Assembly: GCA_964448055.1 (NCBI GenBank)
Contig: CAYUVB010000007.1
Location: 1-51,224 of the forward strand
Origin: WANQ01 sp964448055
Lineage (GTDB): Archaea > Thermoproteota > Thermoprotei_A > Sulfolobales > WANQ01
Direction of reading: 5' to 3'
Length of the DNA: 51,224 nucleotides
This document shows, piece after piece, positions 42,560 to 51,065 of this stretch. Within the stretch, counting starts at the first letter, position 1. Each line of letters begins with the position of its first letter. A program made the position numbers and the translations under genes. The notes beneath the pieces were generated by a model, which was not told the DNA's origin, searched no databases, and saw only the letters and a list, made by a program, of their open reading frames with translations.

Positions 42560-43654
42560 ATGTACAAGTATAGTGAATATTTTAGGAAAGCTCAAGGTTT
42601 TACTGAAGCTTCTATCAATAGACGTTTTGAGACAATAGATATTGTTCGTAGACTAGGTGTTATAGCACCTAACCACATATACCTAAACAATTACCCAATT
42701 AGTAACCCTATAGCATCATTCAATCCAGCAATAACTGTAATCGACGAAGATGCTGTAGTTTATGCTAGGATAATAGTAGGATATTACATGTATGTTTCAG
42801 CTATAGTGGCGATAAGAATACCATTAGAGGACCTATATACGGGTAATATCAACATAAACTATTATGCAAGTCAGCCAACAATATATCCTTCAACCAAGTA
42901 TGATGTATGGGGTACAGAGGATCCAAGAGTATATGAGATAGATGATAAACTATACATGACGTATACCGGTAGAACAGTAAATTACTTCAATCCACATATC
43001 CGTAGAGAAAGAACATTACCAGTAACAGCAGTAAAGTTAGGAAATTATCATATATGGAGAAAAATACATGTATATGTATTCCCACCTGGATTAAGAGAAC
43101 ACGTTATAAGCGATAAAGATGCTTTCCTAGTTAAATTCGGCAATGATCTACTATTATTCCATAGACCACATATGGATGATGAAGGCTTTTACCTAACAGT
43201 TAGCAGAGTTGACTCAAAAGAATTATATACAGTATCAGATAGGCTAAAGGAAATAGTTATACGCGACACCATGTGGATAGCTGATAAAGCTGTTTTCGAA
43301 AGCAAAATAGGTTGGGCTACACCTCCAATAAAAATTAACAGTAATGAAATAGTAACTTTGGTACATGGTGTAGATAATGAACTAGAAGCTTATCGTCTCT
43401 ACGCTATGCAATTAGAGTACTCGAAAAATGAAGGAATAATAGTTAAGGCTGTCACACCAACATATATAATGGAGCCTAAACTATTATATGAAATATTTGG
43501 TGATAGACCCTATACAATATTCCCTTGTGGACTATGGAGACTTAGTAAGAATAAAGTACTCATAAGCTATGGTGCTGGAGACTACATGATAGGTATAGGT
43601 GAAATAGATGTAAACGAACTTCTAGGCCTATTAGACAAAGGACGTATATACTAG
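42560..43654 (+). CDS. GH130-like glycoside phosphorylase/hydrolase
   Basis: The 364-residue protein has the five-bladed beta-propeller pattern of family GH130: NPAITVIDEDAVVYARI, the signature GTEDPRVYEIDDKLYMTYTGRT, KDAFLVKFGNDLLLFHRPHMD, ESKIGWATPPIKINSNEIVTLVHGV and the C-terminal LISYGAGDYMIGIGEID. GH130 enzymes act on beta-mannosides by phosphorolysis or hydrolysis. The substrate here is undetermined. The gene follows a TATA box and a short leader ORF with a hairpin. A sugar-importer operon lies 8 kb away, on the opposite strand. Confidence 0.82.
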   Translation: MYKYSEYFRKAQGFTEASINRRFETIDIVRRLGVIAPNHIYLNNYPISNPIASFNPAITVIDEDAVVYARIIVGYYMYVSAIVAIRIPLEDLYTGNININYYASQPTIYPSTKYDVWGTEDPRVYEIDDKLYMTYTGRTVNYFNPHIRRERTLPVTAVKLGNYHIWRKIHVYVFPPGLREHVISDKDAFLVKFGNDLLLFHRPHMDDEGFYLTVSRVDSKELYTVSDRLKEIVIRDTMWIADKAVFESKIGWATPPIKINSNEIVTLVHGVDNELEAYRLYAMQLEYSKNEGIIVKAVTPTYIMEPKLLYEIFGDRPYTIFPCGLWRLSKNKVLISYGAGDYMIGIGEIDVNELLGLLDKGRIY

Positions 43655-43760
43655 GTCTTTTATTCGATTAATACTCAATTCAATTAAAATCAATTAAGTT
43701 ATATCATTGACTAATCAATGCTTACTTCTAGTTTTACAGATATCAACGTATTTATCGATT

Positions 43761-43871
43761 CTACTCATTTATACTAAGTATTTCTAAGCCCAGTATCATG
43801 GATATAATAGAACTTACTATGAGCATTAAAGCTATAGCAACATTTGTTTTATGTTTACGTTTATATAACAT
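43761..43871 (-). CDS. Possible 36-residue single-pass membrane peptide
   Basis: The frame gives MLYKRKHKTN followed by a hydrophobic segment VAIALMLIVSSIISMILGLEIL and a short polar end. A positively charged start and one clean helix fit a small archaeal membrane protein. It is too short for a confident call. The rest of this 354-base interval (43655-44008) holds only AT-rich sequence and a single 12-base fragment resembling the CRISPR repeat (43726-43737). Confidence 0.35.
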   Translation of the reverse strand: MLYKRKHKTNVAIALMLIVSSIISMILGLEILSINE

Positions 43872-44008
43872 TATCTAGTCCCAGAGAGTACTTCTAAGAG
43901 AAATATCTTGAGTTCAAGATACATACGTGTATGGTAATTGGAGGTTCTAGCTTACTATCAAAACTTTTATAATATGGAAACAGCGTCTTCACCTCTTTGC
44001 TTTAATGG

Positions 44009-44866
44009 TTAGTTGTTTCTTTTAATCTTATTCAGCAATTCTTTGTATTCTTCCTTACTCATGTGCATTGTGTGTTCTTCCGAGGGAAATACTCCTGTCC
44101 TTACTTCGTTAGCATATTGTTTTACGGCATCGAGTATTATCTTTGAGAGGTCAACGTATTTTTTCGCGAAGGGTGGAGGACTAGGTGTTAGCCCAAGTAT
44201 ATCATGGATTACGAGTACTTGTCCATCACACCATGGTCCTGATCCTATACATATTGTTGGTATACTTAGCTTCTCTGTTATGATTTTAGCAACTTCTGCT
44301 ACAGTAAACTCTATTACTACGGCAAAGGCACCTGCATCTTCAAGAGCTTTCGCATCTTCTATTATTTTCTCGGCTATCTCTACCTTCTTGCCCATTAACT
44401 TGTATCCTCCTATTTTAAGCATTCTTTGTGGAGTAAGACCTACATGCCCCATTACTGGTATACCGGCTTCCACCATAGCCTCAACTTTATCTATAATCTC
44501 TATTCCGCCTTCAACTTTTACTGCTTCAGCACCTGCTTTGATCATAAGCCCTGCATTGTATACTGCTTCGCTCCTACTTACCTCGTAGCTTAGGAAAGGC
44601 ATATCACCTATAACTAACGCTCTAGGTTTAGCCCTTGCAACAGCTCTTATATGGTGAAGCATTTCATCTATGGTAACTGGTAGAGTAGAATCATAGCCTA
44701 ATACAACCATTCCAAGGGAATCACCTACAAGTATAGCGTCAACGCCCGCCTCATCTACAAGTCTTGCAGTAGGGTAATCATATGCTGTTATCATTACTAT
44801 TTTTTCTCCACGCTTCTTCATCTTTATTAAATCAGTAGGCATGATCTTCTTTATTTTCCTCTCCAC
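44009..44866 (-). CDS. panB: 3-methyl-2-oxobutanoate hydroxymethyltransferase (ketopantoate synthesis)
   Basis: The 285-residue PanB is a TIM-barrel enzyme. ITAYDYPTARLVDEAGVDAILVGDSLGMVVLGY holds the Mg2+ aspartate (GDS), VKVEGG the catalytic glutamate region, and GHVGLTPQ and IGSGPWCDGQVLVIHDILGL complete the signature. It transfers a hydroxymethyl group from methylene-tetrahydropterin to ketoisovalerate, the first step towards CoA. Its start overlaps the panE stop by 16 bases, so both are made from one message. Confidence 0.96.
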   Translation of the reverse strand: MERKIKKIMPTDLIKMKKRGEKIVMITAYDYPTARLVDEAGVDAILVGDSLGMVVLGYDSTLPVTIDEMLHHIRAVARAKPRALVIGDMPFLSYEVSRSEAVYNAGLMIKAGAEAVKVEGGIEIIDKVEAMVEAGIPVMGHVGLTPQRMLKIGGYKLMGKKVEIAEKIIEDAKALEDAGAFAVVIEFTVAEVAKIITEKLSIPTICIGSGPWCDGQVLVIHDILGLTPSPPPFAKKYVDLSKIILDAVKQYANEVRTGVFPSEEHTMHMSKEEYKELLNKIKRNN

Positions 44867-45777
44867 TTCTCGACGCCTCTAACGAGTAATGTTAATAGTG
44901 TGTTTACTGGAGCATCTATATTATTTTCTCGGGCTATTCTAGCTATAGCTCCATTAATGTATTCTATTTCAGTTTTCCTACCACTACGTATATCCTGAGT
45001 CATCGATGAAATATTATCAGCGGTCTTGTAGGCAACTTCCCATACATACCCTAGCACGTCTTCAACTGGGAGCTCTATACCAAGCTTCTCAATCACGTTT
45101 AATGCTTCTTCAACCACCATCTTGGTGATTGTCCATGCTTCTTCTAACTCTATTATAACCCTATTAGACGCATTAAGTAGGGCTGTTACCGGGTTAATAG
45201 CTGCATTAACTATCAGCTTAAGCCAACGATAGGGTTCTATATCATCTACTACACGAATATTACCGCTGAGTATATCCTTTATCTTCATTAGTCGTTCATC
45301 AGCTTTCCTTCCTTTATAGCCTATAATAAGTTCACCGATACCAGTAATCCTCGCTATACCCGCACGCTCACGTAGAACACCATACGTTAATACTCCTCCA
45401 GCAACACCAACATCGGGCTTATTTTCACCTATGACCTTCTCAGCAAGTTCAAGACCACCAATACCATTCTGTACTAAAACTACTACGCCGTTATCCTTAA
45501 CTATCCTTAATGCTTCCTTAACAGCTTCCGCGGTGTCATGGGCTTTAACAGCTATGAATACGTAATCATAGTTATTAGCTGGTGCTTTACCAGTAAGATA
45601 ATGTTCTACTTCTACAACATGGTCTTCTTGATCTACTTGGATTACGATACCACCATAACAATCTATTGCTTCGCCATAGACTTCTGATCGATAAATAACT
45701 GTAGGCTTATGCTTCTTAGCCATATATGCTAGTAGAGAGCCAACAGCTCCGATACCTATTATGGCTATGGACGCCAA
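44851..45777 (-). CDS. panE: 2-dehydropantoate 2-reductase
   Basis: The 308-residue ketopantoate reductase starts with an NADP-binding Rossmann motif (IAIIGIGAVGSLLAYMAKKH) and has DYVFIAVKAHDTAEAVKEAL, LVQNGIGGLE, the catalytic-lysine and substrate-binding segment WLKLIVNAAINPVTALLNASNRVI, and SSMTQDIRSGRKTEIEYINGAIARIARE at the C-terminal substrate site. It reduces ketopantoate to pantoate, the substrate of the pantoate kinase encoded in the same region. Confidence 0.95.
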   Translation of the reverse strand: MASIAIIGIGAVGSLLAYMAKKHKPTVIYRSEVYGEAIDCYGGIVIQVDQEDHVVEVEHYLTGKAPANNYDYVFIAVKAHDTAEAVKEALRIVKDNGVVVLVQNGIGGLELAEKVIGENKPDVGVAGGVLTYGVLRERAGIARITGIGELIIGYKGRKADERLMKIKDILSGNIRVVDDIEPYRWLKLIVNAAINPVTALLNASNRVIIELEEAWTITKMVVEEALNVIEKLGIELPVEDVLGYVWEVAYKTADNISSMTQDIRSGRKTEIEYINGAIARIARENNIDAPVNTLLTLLVRGVEKWRGK

Positions 45778-46070
45778 ATAAGTGTCACCTACATGTAGCT
45801 AGCATAATGCATAGTAGTCTGTTCATAGTATAAAGAAGTTACGCAATTAAGATAATCTACAGTTAACCTTGATGACATGTTTCGTCATATTCTTGGCTAG
45901 GATCCTTCCTGTAGGAGAGAATTAAGTAATGAGAAATAATCTTAACAATAGAAGCCGAGAATGTAATTATGATAGCGTATTATAATAGAATTGTACTGAG
46001 AGATAGGCAAAGAATATTGGGGGAACTTGACAATACGCTATTAATCCTGGAGATACAATAGGTATACGAT

Positions 46071-46140
46071 GTGATGAAGTTACGCACTCTCCGAGCCCTG
46101 TGGCGGCAGGGGATGGGGAAGCCTCCTCGCTGCTGATTTT
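46071..46140. ncRNA. GC-rich structured intergenic element, candidate RNA or transposon-end remnant
   Basis: A GC-rich island sits in the 505-base gap between panE and purB. On the plus strand it begins GTGATGA (46071-46077, C-box-like) and ends CTGA (46133-46136, D-box-like), 66 bases apart. It contains the hairpin CCCTG-TGGCGG-CAGGG (46096-46111) followed by GGGGAAGCCTCCTCG. The order of GAGGA, GC, CCCCATCCC, loop, GGG, GGAG on the minus strand is reminiscent of the hairpin end of archaeal IS200/IS605 elements. The strand is unknown. No tnpB is nearby. Nothing else is supported in 45778-46282. Confidence 0.4.
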
Positions 46141-46282
46141 CTAATAACTCGAATTTCCCTAGATAATATGGTAATACTACTAACTTTAGCAACTAGTTAT
46201 TAGAGAAGAATATGTTGTTAAACCATCATTTAGGATTAACGTTTTCTACGCCTCAGCTACATAATAGTAGCTAGGATGTCTG

Positions 46283-47635
46283 GTGGCTGTTAAGGATAGT
46301 ATATGTGTGCTTGACTGGCGTTATGGATCGGAGGAGCTACGTGAACTATTCTATCCAGATAATATTATACAACGGTACATAGTAGTTGAGAAAGCATTAA
46401 TTAAGGGTCTTGCAGAAGCAGGGTTAATTCCGAAGAGATGTGTTGAGCAAATAGAAGAATGTGTCAAGAATGTTAAGGCGAGCGAGGTTTATGAGCTTGA
46501 GAAGAAGATGGGACATGACATAGCAGCACTAGCCTATATCTTGGGTGAACGTTGTGGTGAATGCGGAAAATACGTACATCTTGGTGCTACAAGCTATGAT
46601 ATCGTTGATACCGCGTGGGCACTAATATTTAGAGATGCTTTAAAACTGGTTAAAGCCAAATTAAAGTCCATTATAAACAAGCTACTAGAACTATCATATA
46701 AGTACATGGATCTAGTAATGGTTGGTAGAACTCATGGTCAACATGCTCTACCCATAACACTAGGCTTTAAACTAGCGAACTATGTATACGAATTAACTCG
46801 TAGTTATGAGAGAATATGTGATTTAGAGAGAAGAGTTATACTTGGCAAGATGTCTGGCGCTGTAGGAACAATGGCTGCATGGAAAGGTAAAGGGCTCACA
46901 ATAGAGTTGAAAACACTAGAATACCTTGGATTAAACCCTCATAAAATAACAACACAGGTAGCACCAAGGGATGGTTTTGCTGAGCTTGTATCAGTACTAG
47001 CGATACTAGGTTCGCAACTTGATAGATTAGCATTAGAGGTTAGAGAACTTAGTCGCCCGGAAATAGGTGAACTCTATGAAGCAGTTGAACGTGTTGGAAG
47101 TAGTACTATGCCTCATAAACGTAATCCTGTAACAGCTGAGAGAATATCTGGCCTAGCTAAGATACTAAGATCACTAGTGGTTACTGCTCTTGAAAACATA
47201 GTGTTAATGCATGAAAGAGATCTTACGAATAGTAGTTCGGAAAGAATAATGCTACCTCATGTATTCTTGGTAATAGATCAAATGTTAGAGGATACTATAT
47301 TCTTACTTGATCACCTAGGAGTAGATGATAATGCTATTAAAAGAAATCTAGAACTATCTCGTGGCCTCATCTTAACCGAAGCGGTAATGGTTAAACTAGT
47401 TGAGAAAGGCGTACATAGGCACATAGCTCACAAGAAATTAGTAGAGTTATCCAGGAAAGCTGTAACTGAAGGTAAAACATTGAAGCAAGTACTATTGGAG
47501 GACGAGTTCATACTAAAGTACTTGTCAAGAGAAGAAATTGAAGAATTAATGGATCCAGCGAAGTACCTAGGAAGTTATAAGGCTCTCATAGAGAGAACAA
47601 GAAGTTACGTGGAGGAAACTCTAGCTAAATGCTAA
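46283..47635 (+). CDS. purB: Adenylosuccinate lyase
   Basis: The 450-residue fumarase/aspartase-superfamily enzyme has GRTHGQHALPITLGFKLANY, the catalytic-loop signature GSSTMPHKRNPV with the active serine, and the early YVHLGATSYDIVDTAWAL. It cleaves adenylosuccinate to AMP and SAICAR to AICAR in purine synthesis. The start is GTG. The next gene, purA, begins within about 20 bases of its stop, so consecutive purine enzymes are co-expressed. Confidence 0.96.
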   Translation: MAVKDSICVLDWRYGSEELRELFYPDNIIQRYIVVEKALIKGLAEAGLIPKRCVEQIEECVKNVKASEVYELEKKMGHDIAALAYILGERCGECGKYVHLGATSYDIVDTAWALIFRDALKLVKAKLKSIINKLLELSYKYMDLVMVGRTHGQHALPITLGFKLANYVYELTRSYERICDLERRVILGKMSGAVGTMAAWKGKGLTIELKTLEYLGLNPHKITTQVAPRDGFAELVSVLAILGSQLDRLALEVRELSRPEIGELYEAVERVGSSTMPHKRNPVTAERISGLAKILRSLVVTALENIVLMHERDLTNSSSERIMLPHVFLVIDQMLEDTIFLLDHLGVDDNAIKRNLELSRGLILTEAVMVKLVEKGVHRHIAHKKLVELSRKAVTEGKTLKQVLLEDEFILKYLSREEIEELMDPAKYLGSYKALIERTRSYVEETLAKC

Positions 47636-47652
47636 GCTATTGGTGGGAGACA

Positions 47653-48672
47653 GTGCCCTTAACGATAGTGGTTGGAGGGTTCTTTGGAGACGAAGGTAAG
47701 GGTAAGGTTGCAGCATACCTAGCACTTAAGGATAAACCAGCTATAGCGGTAAGGTGTGGTGCCATTAATGCTGGTCATACAGTAGTATATAATGGTAGGA
47801 GGTGGAAGCTTAGAAGTATACCATCATTCTTCGTTAACCCTACAACCAGATTAATGATACCATCAGGAGCTTTGGTAAGATTGGATGTATTATTCAAGGA
47901 AATAGAGGAAACAAATGCTAAGGGAAGACTAGTAATTGACAAGCATACAGGAGTAATAGAGCAAAGACATGTTGAAGAAGAGAGAAGAAATGCTTACCTA
48001 TCAGGTAAGATAGGATCAACTCTGCAAGGAGTAGGTGCAGCAATGTCTGATCGCGTTATGAGGAAACTGAAGTTAGCGGAGGAATACGCTGAGCTTAAGG
48101 ATATGGTGGGAGATGTGGCATTAGAGGTAAACAATGCTCTTGATAGAGGCGAACTAGTATACATAGAAGGAACCCAAGGGACATTCTTAAGCTTATACCA
48201 TGGAACATACCCTTATGTTACAAGCCGTGATACAACAGCATCAGCTTTCGCATCAGAGGTAGGGGTAGGGCCAAGGAGAGTAGATGATGTAATAGTGGTG
48301 TTTAAAGCCTATGTTACAAGGGTTGGAGGAGGACCATTACCAGGCGAGTTACCATTAGAGGAGATAGAGCGTAGAGGATGGATTGAGAAAGCTACTGTCA
48401 CTGGTAGAACTAGGCGTGCTGCACCATTCAATGTAGAGTTAGCTAGGAGGGCAATAATGCTTAACTCAGCATCGCAAATAGCGATAACAAAGCTAGACGT
48501 CTTATTCCCTGAAGCAAAGAGGGTGAGAGAGTGGGGTAAACTACCGGTACAAGCACGTAGATGGATAGAGGAGTTAGAAGAACAACTGAAGACCCCAATA
48601 ACACTTATTGGTACAGGTGAGGAAGCTCTAGATATGGTTGACCGTAGGAGAGAACTAGGTTTTATGAGGTGA
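47653..48672 (+). CDS. purA: Adenylosuccinate synthetase (short archaeal form)
   Basis: The roughly 339-residue enzyme is about 90 residues shorter than bacterial PurA, as in other archaea. The GTP-binding loop GFFGDEGKGKVAAYLAL, GAINAGHTVVYNGR, the IMP site in QGTFLSLYHGTYPYVTSRDTTAS and VTGRTRRAAPFNVELARR are visible. It makes adenylosuccinate from IMP, aspartate and GTP, the substrate of PurB. I prefer GTG 47653 because GGTGGG sits seven bases upstream. The ATG at 47629 would overlap purB by seven bases and add eight residues. Confidence 0.95.
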   Translation: MPLTIVVGGFFGDEGKGKVAAYLALKDKPAIAVRCGAINAGHTVVYNGRRWKLRSIPSFFVNPTTRLMIPSGALVRLDVLFKEIEETNAKGRLVIDKHTGVIEQRHVEEERRNAYLSGKIGSTLQGVGAAMSDRVMRKLKLAEEYAELKDMVGDVALEVNNALDRGELVYIEGTQGTFLSLYHGTYPYVTSRDTTASAFASEVGVGPRRVDDVIVVFKAYVTRVGGGPLPGELPLEEIERRGWIEKATVTGRTRRAAPFNVELARRAIMLNSASQIAITKLDVLFPEAKRVREWGKLPVQARRWIEELEEQLKTPITLIGTGEEALDMVDRRRELGFMR

Positions 48673-49964
48673 AAGAGACGGTTAGGGAATATGATGTTAT
48701 AATAGTTGGAGCTGGTCCTGCTGGACTATTTGCTACATATGAGCTAGCAACTCATGGTGAAGGTAAGGTAAAGATAGCGGTGTTTGAGAGAGGCTTAAGG
48801 GCAATACATAGACGTTGCCCTATGTTTGATGCTAAGAGGAAGTTGAGAACAAGAGAATGTACTGGTTGCCAGCCATGTCATGTGATGCAAGGTGTAGGTG
48901 GTGCTGGAGCACTTAGTAGTGGAACAATAAACCTAAGACCTGATGTAGGAGGAGATCTAGATAAGCTTCTAGGAAGCTGGGAGGAGGCACAACAACTAAT
49001 AGACTATGTAGATAAGGTATTTGTTAAATTTGGTGCACCGGAGAAAGTTTACACTATTAGTGAAGAAGTTGCAGCAGAGTTAGAAAGACTTGCAGCACGT
49101 GCTGGAGCTAAATTTATACCAACNNNNNNNNNNNNNNNNNNNNNNNNNNNNNNNNNNNNNNNNNNNNNNNNNNNNNNNNNNNNNNNNNNNNNNNNNNNNN
49201 NNNNNNNNNNNNNNNNNNNNNNNATAGAAATAGAGCCAGGACCATTGGATATTGGTGTTAGAGTAGAGGTACCAGCCTATGTAACGGAGCCAGTAACAAA
49301 GGTAGTAAGAGATCCAAAGATAATACTCTACACGAGAGTATATGACGACAAGGTTAGAACATTCTGTACAAACCCATATGGATTCGTTGTAGAGGAGAGA
49401 TATGAGGATGGAACAGTCGGGGTAAATGGTGAAAGCTACATAAGGCTAAGATCTAAGAACACGAACTTCGCATTACTTGTAACAGTAAAGCTAACAGACC
49501 CATTAGAGGATACAATAGCTTACGGTAAAAGTATAGCTAAGCTAGCGACAAAACTTGGTGGAGGTAAGCCAATAATACAAAGATTTGGAGACCTAGAAGC
49601 AGGTCGTAGAAGTACGTGGAGTAGAATAGAGAGGAGTACCATTGAGCCAACACTAAGGAACGCTACACCAGGTGATATAGGAATGGCTTACCCATACAGG
49701 GTTGTAGCTAACATAGTAGAAGCTCTAAAAAGACTTGATACAGTAATGCCGGGTATAGCATCACCACAAACAATACTCTATGCACCAGAAATCAAGTATT
49801 ATAGTGTTAAAGCAGTAGTTACACGTGAGCTAGAAACAACTCAACCAAATATATACGTAGCAGGAGATGGTGCAGGACTATCAAGAGGAATAAATGTAGC
49901 AGCAGCAACAGGTGTAATAGCAGCTAGGAGTGTACTTAGGAAACTAGGAATAGAAGTTACCTAA
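48669..49964 (+). CDS. FAD-dependent oxidoreductase (COG2509-like), interrupted by assembly gap
   Basis: The N-terminal Rossmann motif DVIIVGAGPAGLFATYELA binds FAD. RRCPMFDAKRKLRTRECTGCQPCHVMQGVGGAGALSSG has a cysteine-rich segment and matches the COG2509 group of uncharacterised FAD-dependent dehydrogenases. The C-terminal IYVAGDGAGLSRGINVAAATGVIAARS is the second FAD-binding motif. A 100-base N block lies inside, and both sides happen to be in one frame. Family members are longer, so real sequence is probably missing. GTG start overlaps purA by four bases, making a purB-purA-oxidoreductase unit. Confidence 0.85.
   Translation: MKETVREYDVIIVGAGPAGLFATYELATHGEGKVKIAVFERGLRAIHRRCPMFDAKRKLRTRECTGCQPCHVMQGVGGAGALSSGTINLRPDVGGDLDKLLGSWEEAQQLIDYVDKVFVKFGAPEKVYTISEEVAAELERLAARAGAKFIPXXXXXXXXXXXXXXXXXXXXXXXXXXXXXXXXXXIEIEPGPLDIGVRVEVPAYVTEPVTKVVRDPKIILYTRVYDDKVRTFCTNPYGFVVEERYEDGTVGVNGESYIRLRSKNTNFALLVTVKLTDPLEDTIAYGKSIAKLATKLGGGKPIIQRFGDLEAGRRSTWSRIERSTIEPTLRNATPGDIGMAYPYRVVANIVEALKRLDTVMPGIASPQTILYAPEIKYYSVKAVVTRELETTQPNIYVAGDGAGLSRGINVAAATGVIAARSVLRKLGIEVT
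49124..49223. other. Assembly gap of 100 N inside the FAD oxidoreductase gene
   Basis: Exactly 100 N interrupt the coding sequence after KFIPT. The round number suggests a default gap length, so the apparent frame continuity is not evidence for a true 100-base distance. Confidence 0.97.
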
Positions 49965-50208
49965 ACATTATAATTCACATCATGTCAGTCTCAAGTCTAT
50001 TAATTTTACTATTACCCCTATGGACAATACCGTGACTCTATAACTGTAGGTTATTGTAATATTAATGGATATAACCGGTCTTTTGGTGATGCTTGATAGG
50101 TTACGAGCTAGTATTGATGTTGTTATGTCATTATGTGTTGGAGTACTCGATGTAGTAGAAGGTTAGTCGTTGAGGTGTATGTTATAGCACTTGGTATATA
50201 TGTAGTTT

Positions 50209-50901
50209 TTAAGGCTCTGGTTTATATGCTATTGCTTCTAGGGCTTGTATGCTTTTCATTATTCCTGGTTGGCCTAGTTTTCGTGCAACCAGAAGAGCTA
50301 GGCTTAGTATTTCACGTAGTCTTTTAACTTCTACTTCTAGTACATCCTCGTATTCCATAGCTTTTTTCAATACCTTAACTACGAGTTCTAGGTCTTCAAA
50401 TACTATTCGTTTGAATTTCTTCTTATCTATTTCTCCGAGTTTCTTCTTTCTAAGCATTGATTGTAGTATATTCTTAAGTATTTCTGGCTCAAGGCTTTCA
50501 ACTTGTACTCTAATTAGAGTTATCTCAGGGTCCTCTTGATCTAATCCAGGCTCACCAGTATACTCCCTTAAGGCTTCTTCTACTTCATTGATGTTGCTTA
50601 TTTTCCACCAGTGCTGACTATTACTATGATACGTTGTTTCTATTATACCATAATCTTCTAATGCTTTCAGCAATCTACTAGGATTGTAGTCTACACCCAT
50701 GGATTTCAGTTTTAGTACTAGTCCACGGTAATCGAAGTCTCCATAGCGATTCCTTGATTCAAGTACATAGTTCTTTGCGGTCTCTACTATTGCTTTAAGG
50801 ACTATGTATGCTCTATCACCATATCTATCAAGAGCTTCAAATACTCTTTCCCTAACACTTAATACTTCGCTTGTACTCGAATCATTAATATGCCCTGACA
50901 T
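50209..50901 (-). CDS. Winged-helix-like protein of unknown function
   Basis: The 230-residue protein has a helical N-terminal half that reads as a winged helix (YRGLVLKLKSMGVDYNPSRLLKALEDYGIIETTYHSNSQHWWKI), an acidic linker, and a C-terminal helical region rich in lysine and glutamate (LRKKKLGEIDKKKFKRIVFEDLELVVKVLKKAMEYEDVLEVEVKRLREIL). No membrane segment or catalytic motif is visible. It may bind DNA or act as a structural partner. It is divergent from an ABC ATPase gene. The 244 bases between the oxidoreductase stop and this gene hold no gene I can support. Confidence 0.65.
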   Translation of the reverse strand: MSGHINDSSTSEVLSVRERVFEALDRYGDRAYIVLKAIVETAKNYVLESRNRYGDFDYRGLVLKLKSMGVDYNPSRLLKALEDYGIIETTYHSNSQHWWKISNINEVEEALREYTGEPGLDQEDPEITLIRVQVESLEPEILKNILQSMLRKKKLGEIDKKKFKRIVFEDLELVVKVLKKAMEYEDVLEVEVKRLREILSLALLVARKLGQPGIMKSIQALEAIAYKPEP

Positions 50902-51065
50902 CCTAGTTACCCTACGTGGTAGTAAATAACCGTAGGTGCTATAGTCTACTTACTAGGAATACATTAGTCTTTGAGGTATAAGGGGGTTTACTTAAACAAG
51001 TATAGGTATCACCACCCTGTGCTAATGGTATGTAATAATACCTTAGTAGAGGTATTGGGTTAGAA

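Noticed and set aside
43726..43737. TTCTAGTTTTAC, the 3' half of the CRISPR repeat, in the intergenic region after the GH130 gene
   Set aside because: Only 12 bases of 24, no second copy at spacer distance and no leader; most simply chance in AT-rich sequence.
45980..46192. 70-residue ORF on the minus strand across the GC-rich island
   Set aside because: No conserved pattern; it runs through the structured element and is better explained by the RNA/IS-end signal.
50065..50166. 33-residue ORF after the FAD oxidoreductase gene
   Set aside because: ATG to TAG frame with a mildly helical sequence, but no ribosome binding site and no recognisable family; too short to support.
50133..50327. 64-residue plus-strand ORF overlapping the winged-helix-like gene
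   Set aside because: Antisense shadow of the 50209-50901 gene; hydrophobic composition comes from its reverse complement.
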